From Dyadobacter jiangsuensis (GTDB lineage: Bacteria; Bacteroidota; Bacteroidia; Cytophagales; Spirosomataceae): a DNA stretch of 64,000 nucleotides. The notes under the pieces were generated by a model. The model did not search any database, was not told the DNA's origin, and worked only from the letters and a program-made list of their open reading frames with translations. Both the position numbers and the translations under genes were made by a program. Below, piece by piece: positions 36,787 through 45,395 of this stretch. Numbering within the stretch: the first letter of the stretch is position 1; every line of letters begins with the position of its first letter. The DNA is taken from positions 186,001 to 250,000 of the forward strand of contig NZ_PYAS01000013.1 of NCBI RefSeq assembly GCF_003014695.1, written 5' to 3'.

Positions 36787-38196
36787 ATGAAATTTCAGTC
36801 TTATTCCTTAGGGAAGTCGTCCATAGTTCATAAGCTTCTGATCATAATTGGATTTGCGTTTTCACTCACAGCGTGTGAGTGGGGGGATCAGATCGAATCG
36901 CTGGACCAGCCTAATCCGGATGATTTTGCGGTACTAAGTACCGATACTGTCACAATCAAGCTATCAACGATCGGCACGGATTCGCTGATGACCGGTGCTG
37001 CACCGAGAATGCTGCTGGGCAATTATAAAGACCCCTATTTCGGAAAGGTACGGACCATGAGCTTCTTTCAGCCAACACTGGCAAGTGGGTTGTCGCTGGC
37101 GCAGGAAGCAGAATATGACTCGCTGATTCTGTCTCTAACTTACGATAATTCTTACAACTATGGTGATACGACCAAGCCGATGAACCTGACGGTTCATAAG
37201 CTGCTGAAAGATATCGTGGACATTCCAACGGGTAGTGCATATTGGAACCATAACTCGACTCCTTACGACCCGGCAGCGATAGGCAAGATTACTATCGTGC
37301 CAAGGCCTACAACCACCAAGCAATTGAAAATCAGACTTTCAGATGCGCTTGGGAAGCAAATTTTTGAAATGGCAAAAAACAACCAGCTGACTTCGAGTGT
37401 CGACTGGATCAATCTCGTAAAAGGATTGGTGGTAGTGCCTGCAACGACAGACAATGGACCGGTTATCGGATTCAAATGGGGTGGCACTGTCGGTGATAGT
37501 ACATCGGTTCAGCTTCATTATCATACACCGCTGGTAAGTGAGCACAAAAAAGACTCGACGATATTTAAAGTTACTGCGAATTACAACCAGACATTGGCTG
37601 ACCATGCGGGTACGCAGCTGGCGAAATTGCCTAGCAATACAAGGGTTTCGTTGCCGTCGGCGCAATCAGGAAACCAGGCATTTATGCAGGCAGGAACGGG
37701 TGTAATGCTGCGCGTTGATCTGCCTTACTTGCGGCAGTTCAAATACGCCCAATACACGGCCATTAACAAGGCTTATCTGAGAGTAAAACCTTTGAAAGCT
37801 TCTGTAACCGATCAGCTTAGGGTTCCCAAGGTTTTGTATCTGTACCGGTTGGATAAGAATAATCAGTTTTTTACCGATGCTAACGGCGCGCCTTTGGCAG
37901 TTACTTTGCTTGGCACGGGAGGTGGTGTGAGCAGCGCCTATTTTACCGACCTGATCAAAAACGAGCGGTACTACCGCTTCGATATCAGCTCTTTCGCCAC
38001 GGAAGCAATGGTTTCAGAGACCAATGATATCGGTGGTTTTGTACTTCGCAGCAGCCCGTTTGGTTCAAGCGGAACTTTCCGCGAAGCTGGCAGCCAGTAC
38101 TCGATGAGCGTCGACCGGCTGGTTGTGGGAGATCAGCAGAATGCAGATAAAGGAGTAGAACTTGAACTTTATTACACGACGGTTAAGCCGAAGTAA
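36787..38196 (+). CDS. DUF4270 family outer-membrane lipoprotein
   Basis: A 469-residue lipoprotein with lipobox SLTAC (C30). The DUF4270 domain occupies most of the mature protein: FAVLSTDTVTIKLSTIGTDSLMTGAAPRMLLGNYKDPYFGKVRTMSFFQP opens the domain, with AEYDSLILSLTYDNSYNYGDTTKPMNLTVHKL and the C-terminal VSETNDIGGFVLRSSPFG and VVGDQQNADKGVELELYYT regions following. The family is widespread in Bacteroidota and its role is unknown; in several species it sits near Kelch lipoproteins, as here. It has its own promoter and terminator, so it is a single-gene unit divergent from the Kelch operon. Confidence 0.88.
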   Translation: MKFQSYSLGKSSIVHKLLIIIGFAFSLTACEWGDQIESLDQPNPDDFAVLSTDTVTIKLSTIGTDSLMTGAAPRMLLGNYKDPYFGKVRTMSFFQPTLASGLSLAQEAEYDSLILSLTYDNSYNYGDTTKPMNLTVHKLLKDIVDIPTGSAYWNHNSTPYDPAAIGKITIVPRPTTTKQLKIRLSDALGKQIFEMAKNNQLTSSVDWINLVKGLVVVPATTDNGPVIGFKWGGTVGDSTSVQLHYHTPLVSEHKKDSTIFKVTANYNQTLADHAGTQLAKLPSNTRVSLPSAQSGNQAFMQAGTGVMLRVDLPYLRQFKYAQYTAINKAYLRVKPLKASVTDQLRVPKVLYLYRLDKNNQFFTDANGAPLAVTLLGTGGGVSSAYFTDLIKNERYYRFDISSFATEAMVSETNDIGGFVLRSSPFGSSGTFREAGSQYSMSVDRLVVGDQQNADKGVELELYYTTVKPK

Positions 38197-38217
38197 TCAT
38201 TCAGATCGATATACAGA

Positions 38218-38247
38218 AAGGGGTAAGCCGCAACGCTTACCCTTTTT
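38218..38247 (+). terminator. Intrinsic terminator after the DUF4270 gene
   Basis: Arms AAAGGGTAAGC and GCTTACCCTTT, stem about eleven pairs, six-base loop, followed by five T residues. It lies 21 bases after the stop and just before the convergent bestrophin gene. Confidence 0.85.
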
Positions 38248-38250
38248 CAT

Positions 38251-39153
38251 TTACATCACAACACCATTTTTTGGCAATATCTTTTCGGGGATCTTCTCCG
38301 CGCCGATCAGTTGCAGCAGGTTGATCTCGATGTTGCGCGACATCGAGGTCATGGGAATGTCATTAGGCCCGTTTTCGAACGGGTTTTGCATGATGTATGC
38401 AATCCACTCCACATAAAAGAACAGGAAGGAAATCGTGAATGTAATCGGGATGGCGATGCGGCCGATGCTTTCAACAAGGCCCATGGGCAGCACCAGCGTG
38501 AAAATGAATATCACCAAATGTACGAAAAAGGCATACTGGGTAGGGAAAACCGTATTCTTGATCCGCTCGCATTTGCCCATCGCGTCGCAAAGCCTTCGAA
38601 GGGTATCGTCGATGTTCTGGTAGAGCAGCGTCTTGATCTTTCCCGACTCGTGCAGTGAGGCAACTTTAAACTGAATCAGGTTCAGGATGGCGTTTGGAAT
38701 ATTGTCTTGCGCGCTTACATACTCGCGCTCCTGGGCGGTCAGGTGCAGGTCGGCGTACACGAGCACCTGCGTACGGCGCAGCGAATTGGCCAGCGCGTAG
38801 CACCAGGCAATCTGCAAGTGGGCAATGTTGGAAACCAGCTCGTCTTTTTCTTTGGCCGGTGCTTCTGTAAATGCGACGGCCTGGCGCACGAGCGTCCTGC
38901 TGTCGTTGACGATCTCACCCCACGACTTGCGCGCTTCCCACCAGCGGTCGTAGGCGGAGTTGGTCCTGAAACCAAGTAGCAGCGAGAGCGCCGTGCCCAG
39001 GATTGTGGTGATCGAAATAGGGAAGGAGAGGAAGTGCCAGTTTTGATAACTGAAAAGATAGAATACCAGCGTTGCGTAAGCGGTTACCGCAACGACGCCC
39101 ACCCAAATGCCTTTGAGCAGGCGCCAGATCGAAAAGACCTCTTTGACGTACAT
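38251..39153 (-). CDS. Bestrophin/UPF0187 family channel
   Basis: A 300-residue integral membrane protein of the bestrophin family, which forms pentameric anion or cation channels. Two N-terminal helices (GVVAVTAYATLVFYLF and FPISITTILGTALSLLLGFRTNSAYDRWWEARKSWGEIVNDSRTLVRQ) carry the conserved RWWEAR motif, and two more helices are near 220-270 (AFFVHLVIFIFTLVLPMGLV, ITFTISFLFFYVEWIAYIM). The C-terminal ENPFENGPNDIPMTSMSRNIEINLLQLIGAEKIP matches the family. Bacterial members studied are sodium-selective. It stands alone; its stop lies just beyond the DUF4270 terminator and no Bacteroidota promoter was evident upstream. Confidence 0.92.
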   Translation of the reverse strand: MYVKEVFSIWRLLKGIWVGVVAVTAYATLVFYLFSYQNWHFLSFPISITTILGTALSLLLGFRTNSAYDRWWEARKSWGEIVNDSRTLVRQAVAFTEAPAKEKDELVSNIAHLQIAWCYALANSLRRTQVLVYADLHLTAQEREYVSAQDNIPNAILNLIQFKVASLHESGKIKTLLYQNIDDTLRRLCDAMGKCERIKNTVFPTQYAFFVHLVIFIFTLVLPMGLVESIGRIAIPITFTISFLFFYVEWIAYIMQNPFENGPNDIPMTSMSRNIEINLLQLIGAEKIPEKILPKNGVVM

Positions 39154-39186
39154 GTGTGATCATAATAAGTTCTTTGCCAAAATATA

Positions 39187-39224
39187 AAAAAGCGGATCAT
39201 AGTAATACCTATGATCCGCTTTTT
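39187..39224. terminator. Perfect 16-base-arm terminator after the RND operon
   Basis: Arms 39187-39202 and 39209-39224 are perfectly complementary, with a six-base loop and A/T ends on both sides. It lies 20 bases beyond the RND permease stop and ahead of the bestrophin gene on the same strand, so it ends the efflux operon transcript. Confidence 0.88.
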
Positions 39225-39244
39225 GAATTAAAAACAATATCCTG

Positions 39245-42200
39245 TTAATGTGCAGGGGCGTCGGCGATGTTGCCGGGCCTATTCGGCTGATTGCCTTTTT
39301 TGCCGGCCGCCAGCTTTTCGATGGCCACAAACAATACAGGGACCACGAAAATCGCCAGGGACGTGGCGGCAAGCATACCGCCGAATACCGTCCAGCCGAT
39401 TGTTTTCCGGGACTCAGCTGCCGCGCCGCTTGCAAATGCGAGCGGAAGTACCCCCAGGATAAATGCGAGCGAGGTCATAATGATTGGCCTCAAACGCAGC
39501 TGCACCGCTTCGAGCGTCGCCTTGACGAGCTCCATTCCGTTATCAACCCGCTCTTTGGCGAATTCGACGATCAGGATCGCGTTCTTAGCGGCAAGACCAA
39601 TCAAGGTGATCAACCCGATCTGCGCGTAGATGTTGTTGGACAGGTTCGGCAGCAGTGTCAGCGTCAAAATCGAACCGAATGCGCCGATCGGTACCGCAAA
39701 CAGTACGGAGAACGGAATAGACCAGCTTTCATAAAGCGCTGCCAGGAACAGGAACACGAATATGATGGAAATCGCAAAAATGGTGGTAGTACTGTCACCG
39801 GCTTTGATCTCTTCACTACTCATACCTGAGAACTCGTAACTGTAACCGGCGGGAAGCTTGGCCGCTTCTTCGCGCAACGCGGTGATGGCCTGACCACTAC
39901 TGAAACCGGGTTTAGGCGTACCGTTTATTTCCACAGAACGATAAATGTTGTAGTGGGAAATCAATGCAGGGTTCTCCACGACACGGGAAGTAACCAGCGC
40001 GCTGAGTGGTACCATGTTTCCGGCCTTGTTGCGGACGTAGAACTTCTGGATCTTGTCAAGCGAGGAGCGGAAACTGCTGTCGGCCTGCACCATTACGCGG
40101 AAGTTCCGGCCATAGAGGTTGAAGTCGTTCACGTAAGTACTACCCAACAGCGTAGATAACGAGTTGAACACGTCGTTGACCTGCACACCCAATTTCTTGG
40201 TTTTATCGCGGTCCACGTCAATCTGATAGCTTGGGGTCCTGGCATTGAAGAACGTATAAGCCATCGCAATTTCAGGACGTTTATTAACCCTTCCCAAAAA
40301 CTCGCGGGCCACGCCTTCAAACTGCTGAATATTATCGGTACTGGTCGACTGTTGCAGCTGGAATGTAAAACCGGAAGTAGCGCCCAGACCCGGGATTGCA
40401 GGCGGAGCGATGGCAAGCACGCGCGCTTCCTTAATATCGGCGGTACGTTTCTGGATTTCCTTGATCACCGCCTGTACGTGGTGCTCGGCGCCTTTACGGT
40501 CGGCCCACGGGTGCAAGCTGACAAACATCGTACCCACGTTGGATTTGTTTGAGAAGCTGATTACGTTCAATCCGGCCAGACCACCCACTACTTTCACTTC
40601 GGGAATCGATGATACCCGCGCCATAATGTCTTTAATCATCGCCACGTTGCGGGTCGTCGAAGTCGCTTCCTGCATTTCATAGGTGACAAAAAGGCGGCCT
40701 TCATCTTCCACCGGGATAAAGCCCGAAGGTTTGTTTTTGAAAAGGAAGAACAACCCAACAAACAAGCAGACCATCATCACCAGCACCAGCGGTGTGGCTT
40801 TGATCCATTTGGAAACGCCTCTTGTGTACGAGCGAGAGATCTTGTCAAACCATCGGTTGAAACGGTCGAAAAACTGTTCCAAAAGGTTCTTTTTCTCGTC
40901 AGCACCTTTGGAAGGGCGCAGCATGATCGAGCAAAGCGCCGGCGTAAGCGAAAGGGCCACAAATGCAGAAAGCAGCACTGAAACTGCGATTGTGATCGCA
41001 AACTGCTGATAAAGGCGGCCTACGATACCCGGCACAAAACCTACCGGCACGAATACGGCCGCAAGGATCAACGCGATCGCGATTACCGGGCCGGAAATAT
41101 CTTTCATGGCCTGCTCGGTAGCAGCGCGGGGCGACATTTTCTTTTCATCAATATAATGCTGCACCGCTTCCACCACCACAATCGCATCATCGACCACAAT
41201 ACCAATCGCGAGTACGAATGCAAAGAGCGTAAGCGTATTGATCGTAAAGCCGAAGGGAATAAAGAATATGAATGTACCGATGAGCGAAACCGGGATCGCC
41301 AGAATCGGGATCAGGGTTGCGCGCCAGTTTTGAAGGAACAAAAACACCACGATTACCACCAGGATCATCGCTTCGCCGAACGTGTGAAGTACTTCTTCGA
41401 TGGACACTTTCACAACCGATGCTGTTTCAACCGGGATTACGTAGTCAATGTCTTTGGGGAAGGTTTTCTTCATTTCCGTCAACGCCTTCATGACACCTTC
41501 ATAAGTATCGAGTGCATTGGCGCCGGGAGCCTGGTAAATCAGTACGAATGCAGCGGGCTTTCCGCTTACGAATGCATTCACGCCATAGTCAAACTTACCC
41601 AGCTCCACGCGCGCTACGTCGCGCAGGTACACAACGCTGCCCTGCTCGGGTGCTGAGCGTACAATGATGTTTTCAAACTGCTCTTTGGTATTCAGGCGGC
41701 TGTTGGTCAGCACGCTGTATTCGAATGCCTGCGCGCCGGGTTGCGGGGTACCGCCGACCGTACCTGCCGCGATCTGCAAGTTTTGCTCAGCCAATGCCGC
41801 TGAAATGTCGGACGGGGTCATTCTCAGGTTGGCTAGTTTCTCCGGGTTCAGCCAGATACGCATACCAAAGTCGTCGGCGCGGGATACGATATCACCCACC
41901 CCTTTCACGCGTTGAAGCGCGTCTTTGAGGTAAATGTTGGCGTAGTTACCGATAAACTGCGCATCGTGAGAGCCGTTGGGCGAATACAATGCGAGGGCGA
42001 TCATGATACTTGGCTGGCGTTTACGAACCGTCAGGCCAAGGCGTTTCACCGCATCGGGAAGGGTCGGCTCGGCCACGCTCACGCGGTTCTGCACGTCAAG
42101 GGCTGCGATGTTGACGTCGGTTCCTACGTCAAATGTCACGTTAATGCTGCTTTGCCCGCTGCTGGTACTGTTACTGGACATGTATGTCATGCCGGGCACG

Positions 42201-42415
42201 CCGTTAATCTGCGTTTCAATCGGGGTTGTGGTCGTCTGCTCGACCGTCTGGGCGTCGGCCCCTGTAAAGTTACCGCTAACCGTTACGGTCGGAGGGGTAA
42301 CGTCGGGATATTGGGCCACAGGCAGGGTGGTCAGGGCAATGAGCCCCACCAGGACTATCACCACCGAGGATACTATCGCGGTGACCGGCCTTTTTATAAA
42401 AACATCTGCAATCAT
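39245..42415 (-). CDS. RND efflux permease (HAE1/AcrB-like)
   Basis: A 1056-residue inner-membrane proton antiporter that pumps hydrophobic compounds out of the periplasm. The N-terminus MIADVFIKRPVTAIVSSVVIVLVGLIAL and TLPVAQYPDVTPPTV is classic HAE1, the proton-relay pair is in IGIVVDDAIVVVEAVQHY, and PVIAIALILAAVFVPVGFVPGIVG, FIPVEDEGRLFVTYEM and KNAILIVEFAKERVDNG in the second half are also typical. Twelve membrane helices and two large periplasmic loops are expected. It is the third gene after TolC and adaptor (gap 39). Substrates cannot be predicted; these systems typically carry biocides, dyes or toxic metabolites. Confidence 0.97.
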   Translation of the reverse strand: MIADVFIKRPVTAIVSSVVIVLVGLIALTTLPVAQYPDVTPPTVTVSGNFTGADAQTVEQTTTTPIETQINGVPGMTYMSSNSTSSGQSSINVTFDVGTDVNIAALDVQNRVSVAEPTLPDAVKRLGLTVRKRQPSIMIALALYSPNGSHDAQFIGNYANIYLKDALQRVKGVGDIVSRADDFGMRIWLNPEKLANLRMTPSDISAALAEQNLQIAAGTVGGTPQPGAQAFEYSVLTNSRLNTKEQFENIIVRSAPEQGSVVYLRDVARVELGKFDYGVNAFVSGKPAAFVLIYQAPGANALDTYEGVMKALTEMKKTFPKDIDYVIPVETASVVKVSIEEVLHTFGEAMILVVIVVFLFLQNWRATLIPILAIPVSLIGTFIFFIPFGFTINTLTLFAFVLAIGIVVDDAIVVVEAVQHYIDEKKMSPRAATEQAMKDISGPVIAIALILAAVFVPVGFVPGIVGRLYQQFAITIAVSVLLSAFVALSLTPALCSIMLRPSKGADEKKNLLEQFFDRFNRWFDKISRSYTRGVSKWIKATPLVLVMMVCLFVGLFFLFKNKPSGFIPVEDEGRLFVTYEMQEATSTTRNVAMIKDIMARVSSIPEVKVVGGLAGLNVISFSNKSNVGTMFVSLHPWADRKGAEHHVQAVIKEIQKRTADIKEARVLAIAPPAIPGLGATSGFTFQLQQSTSTDNIQQFEGVAREFLGRVNKRPEIAMAYTFFNARTPSYQIDVDRDKTKKLGVQVNDVFNSLSTLLGSTYVNDFNLYGRNFRVMVQADSSFRSSLDKIQKFYVRNKAGNMVPLSALVTSRVVENPALISHYNIYRSVEINGTPKPGFSSGQAITALREEAAKLPAGYSYEFSGMSSEEIKAGDSTTTIFAISIIFVFLFLAALYESWSIPFSVLFAVPIGAFGSILTLTLLPNLSNNIYAQIGLITLIGLAAKNAILIVEFAKERVDNGMELVKATLEAVQLRLRPIIMTSLAFILGVLPLAFASGAAAESRKTIGWTVFGGMLAATSLAIFVVPVLFVAIEKLAAGKKGNQPNRPGNIADAPAH

Positions 42416-42454
42416 TTCGTACTGGTTTATGAAATAGTAAAAGAGACCGGCTGC

Positions 42455-43594
42455 TTATTTCTTAGGAGCGGCACCCTGGGCCTGAGCTGGTGCGCCTTCC
42501 TGTACAACTGCTCCTTCGCGAAGGTTCTGTACACCTTCCACCGCGATTTTCTCGCCTTCTTTAAGTCCGTCTTTGACGATGATATTCGAGCCGATGGCTG
42601 TGCCTAGCACCACTTTGCGCTGGGTAACCTTGCTGCTGTCGCCTGCTACGTATACAAAGAACTCGCCCAATTGCTCGGTAACGGCTTTGTAAGGAATTAC
42701 GACGGATTTAGTGCCTGCATTGTTGAGCACCATCACCGTGCCGCTCATGCCCGCGCGCAGCTGGCTATCCTTATTGGGGAACACCAGACGCGCTTTGATG
42801 CTACCGGTCTGTGGATCCACAGCGCGGTCGAGTAGCGCGATCTTGCCATGAGCCGGGTAAACGTCCGTTCCGAATTTGATCGAGAATGTCGAGTCGCTTG
42901 CCTTTTGAGACTTCATCAAGGTGGTGAAGCGGTAAATTTCCTTCTGGTCCACGTTGAAATCCACTGCCAGCTGATTGTCGGTCGAAACTTTGTTGAGCAC
43001 CGTTTGGCCCGCAGAAACAGGCGCACCAACTTTCACTGCCGAAATGCCGATAAGACCATCAAATGGCGCGACTACCTTGGTGTAGCGCACGCTGGTCTGG
43101 CTCGCTTTAATGCTTGCCTTGGCAGCGTCCACCTGTCTTTTGGCTACTTCGAGCGCAGCATCAGCATTATCGACGAGCTGCTTGGCCACCGCGTCGTTCT
43201 TTTCGAGCTCGTGGTAGCGATCGGCATCTTTCTGCGCGCGGGCCAGGTTGGCTTCCTGTACATTCAGGGTAGCTACGGCCTGATCGTAGTTGGCATCGTA
43301 GAGTTGGGCATCGATCGTGTAAAGCAGCTGGCCTTTGCGTACGCGGGCGCCATCCGTAAAATGAATGCCGGTTACAAAGCCGGTAACTTGCGGGCGCAGT
43401 TCAACTTCGTTCAACGGCACTACGGTTGCGGGGTACTCGTCATAGTACGAAGCCTCTGAGGCCCCTACTTCTGTGAGGGTTACCTGTACGGCCGCAGGAG
43501 CGGTAGGCGCCTGTTGCTGGTCTTTTTTGCCGCATGAGAAGATCGTCAATGCAAGCAGGGCAGCGGGATAATATTTGGTTGTATTTAAATACAT
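42455..43594 (-). CDS. RND periplasmic adaptor (membrane fusion) lipoprotein
   Basis: A 379-residue adaptor linking the RND permease to TolC. It has a lipoprotein signal (FSC, C21), a biotinyl-lipoyl-like region (EVELRPQVTGFVTGIHFTDGARVRKGQLLYTID), an alpha-helical hairpin (about 95-160: YDQAVATLNVQEANLARAQKDADRYHELEKNDAVAKQLVDNADAAL), then VVAPFDGLIGISAVKVGAPVSAGQTV and a beta-barrel C-terminal half ending KEGEKIAVEGVQNLREGAVVQEG. The short tail is alanine/glutamine-rich. The gene order TolC-adaptor-permease differs from E. coli acrAB, but all three components are present. Confidence 0.95.
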   Translation of the reverse strand: MYLNTTKYYPAALLALTIFSCGKKDQQQAPTAPAAVQVTLTEVGASEASYYDEYPATVVPLNEVELRPQVTGFVTGIHFTDGARVRKGQLLYTIDAQLYDANYDQAVATLNVQEANLARAQKDADRYHELEKNDAVAKQLVDNADAALEVAKRQVDAAKASIKASQTSVRYTKVVAPFDGLIGISAVKVGAPVSAGQTVLNKVSTDNQLAVDFNVDQKEIYRFTTLMKSQKASDSTFSIKFGTDVYPAHGKIALLDRAVDPQTGSIKARLVFPNKDSQLRAGMSGTVMVLNNAGTKSVVIPYKAVTEQLGEFFVYVAGDSSKVTQRKVVLGTAIGSNIIVKDGLKEGEKIAVEGVQNLREGAVVQEGAPAQAQGAAPKK

Positions 43595-43648
43595 ATCATT
43601 AAAATATTTTCTAATGGAAGCTGGTGTTAAATGGGCGGGGGAGCCGGG

Positions 43649-45013
43649 TTACTGAATGTTAATCTGTCCGAGTGCTTTCTGAACGTCGATCTTGCTAGCC
43701 AGCACCAGGTACAATGCATTGTAATAATTGATGCGCGCCAGGCGAAGATCGGTTTCGGAAGTAACCACTTCGAGGTATGTTTTGATGCCCGACTTGTATT
43801 GCAGTTGGATCACATCATATACCTCACGCGCGAGCTCCACATTTTCTTTCTGGGCCAGCAGGTTGGTCAGGTTGCCTTTGTAGCCAGCCAATGCGCTCGC
43901 ATATTCGGAGTTCACGTTGTTTTGAAGGCCTTTCAGGTCCCAATCCAGGCGTTTGAGCTGCCACTCGGCCTGTTTGGTATTGGCCTTTCTTTTGCCGCCC
44001 TGGTAAATAGGCAGCGAAAGGGTCAGCAAACCGAACGAGTTGGGATAGTTCTTGTTGTAAAGGTCTGAAAACTGGTTGTTCTGAAAGTTGAGGTTGTAGG
44101 CGCCGTTCAGCGACAGGTTAGGCAAATAGCTCCATTTATTGTACTGCAAATTCGCTTCGGCCAGCTTTTTCTGTGTTGCCAGTATCTGGTACTCGATCCG
44201 GCTGTTCAGGTCAACATTCTGCAAGGTGTCCAGGGCGATTTCGCGCTCCATCTGTAAGGTATCATAGCTGATTTGCAACGCTTTGTTAAGCGGGTAACCC
44301 ATCAGTGTTTTCAAATACTCCAGTTTGGCTTTCAACACTTCCTCGTTGCTTTTCTTATTGGCACGGGTGTTGTTGAGCGAGATGGTCGCCCGTTTGTAGT
44401 CGATCTTGTCGGTAATCCCCGATTTGTACTGGTTCTGGGCATCTTTCAGGCTGCGTTCCAGGCGCAGGATATCCTCTTCGGCCACGCGGATCTGCTGGGT
44501 AGTGGCCAGCACATCATAAAATGCCTTGGAAACACTCACGGCCAGGTCGGTTTTGTTGTTGACCGTATTCTGGCTTGCCGCAAAAAGCACATCGCCGCGG
44601 GTGCGCTTGGCTAGCAGCACATCGCGGTTGAAAATTTGCTGGGAAAGCGTGAACTGTGTAGCCGAAACGTTGTTAACCCCCAGTTTCACCGGATTGCCGG
44701 CGATAATACTCGTCTGGACGATAAAGTTGTGCTGCAAATTGTAGTTGAAGCCGATCTGCGGATACCAGTCGGCCAGTTTGGCACGGACCTGGTTGGCCGT
44801 AATCTGCTCGTCGATCAGCGATTGCTGGATCGCTGGCTGGTTTTTGATAGCGTACGCAACCACTTCCTGTAAAGTTGCCTGCTCCAAGACCGGCGCTTCC
44901 CGGCTAGTTTCCTGGATGCCCTGAGCCAGGGCGGTACTGAGCAAATTCAATAAGAGGAATGCCGAGCTAAGCGCCAAACGCGTCGTTTTTTGTGGCTTAG
45001 ACCAATACTTCAT
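43649..45013 (-). CDS. TolC family outer-membrane efflux channel
   Basis: A 454-residue outer-membrane channel of the efflux pump. A signal peptide (about 1-31, ending TALAQG) is followed by the two helical-hairpin repeats of TolC: EVVAYAIKNQPAIQQSLIDEQITANQVRAKLADWYPQIGFNY in the first half and LAEANLQYNKWSYLPNLSLNGAYN in the second, with a beta-barrel strand set and the ending VLASKIDVQKALGQI. It is the first gene of the operon; the 381-base gap upstream did not show a Bacteroidota consensus promoter. No TetR or other regulator is beside it. Confidence 0.94.
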   Translation of the reverse strand: MKYWSKPQKTTRLALSSAFLLLNLLSTALAQGIQETSREAPVLEQATLQEVVAYAIKNQPAIQQSLIDEQITANQVRAKLADWYPQIGFNYNLQHNFIVQTSIIAGNPVKLGVNNVSATQFTLSQQIFNRDVLLAKRTRGDVLFAASQNTVNNKTDLAVSVSKAFYDVLATTQQIRVAEEDILRLERSLKDAQNQYKSGITDKIDYKRATISLNNTRANKKSNEEVLKAKLEYLKTLMGYPLNKALQISYDTLQMEREIALDTLQNVDLNSRIEYQILATQKKLAEANLQYNKWSYLPNLSLNGAYNLNFQNNQFSDLYNKNYPNSFGLLTLSLPIYQGGKRKANTKQAEWQLKRLDWDLKGLQNNVNSEYASALAGYKGNLTNLLAQKENVELAREVYDVIQLQYKSGIKTYLEVVTSETDLRLARINYYNALYLVLASKIDVQKALGQINIQ

Positions 45014-45395
45014 GTAGGTTTTAATTAGAATTTTGGATAGAAATTAAGTGGTACTGTCTGGTGATGAACAGGTTTGTTAATTGGAAAAAAGCGTGAAAAG
45101 GATCAGCTATCCGTGGCTAGGAACAGGATTTTGACCCCCGAAAAGAAAGGATGGATTGGCGTTAGCATGGCCAGCAGGTTTAGAGAACGTTTTTGTAAAC
45201 AATCGGTGACATTAGTGGGCTGCGTATAAGCTTCCCCGTTGTCCGATTGTACTTATTAAGGATTAAAATGAGGGAATAGTTTCCTATCTCTTGGAAAAAA
45301 ATGGGTAGCGCACCATGAATTCTTCAAAATGTGTAATTTTAAAAGAGAATTATGCCGTACTAGGACATTTCAAAGGCATTTGTTATGCGTAAAAA
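45014..45395. other. Intergenic region between TolC and symporter genes
   Basis: No gene was supported in these 382 bases on either strand. A short plus-strand frame near 45330 reads MCNFKREL... and is not convincing. No TAnnTTTG-type promoter for the minus-strand RND operon was found. At the left end, ATGCGTAA and TTACGCAT (45385-45392 and 45396-45403) form an eight-base-arm hairpin overlapping the symporter stop, a weak terminator candidate. Confidence 0.4.

Noticed and set aside
41912-42607. 231-codon plus-strand frame
   Set aside because: Antisense to the RND permease and adaptor genes, crossing the gap between them; composition is that of a mirrored frame.
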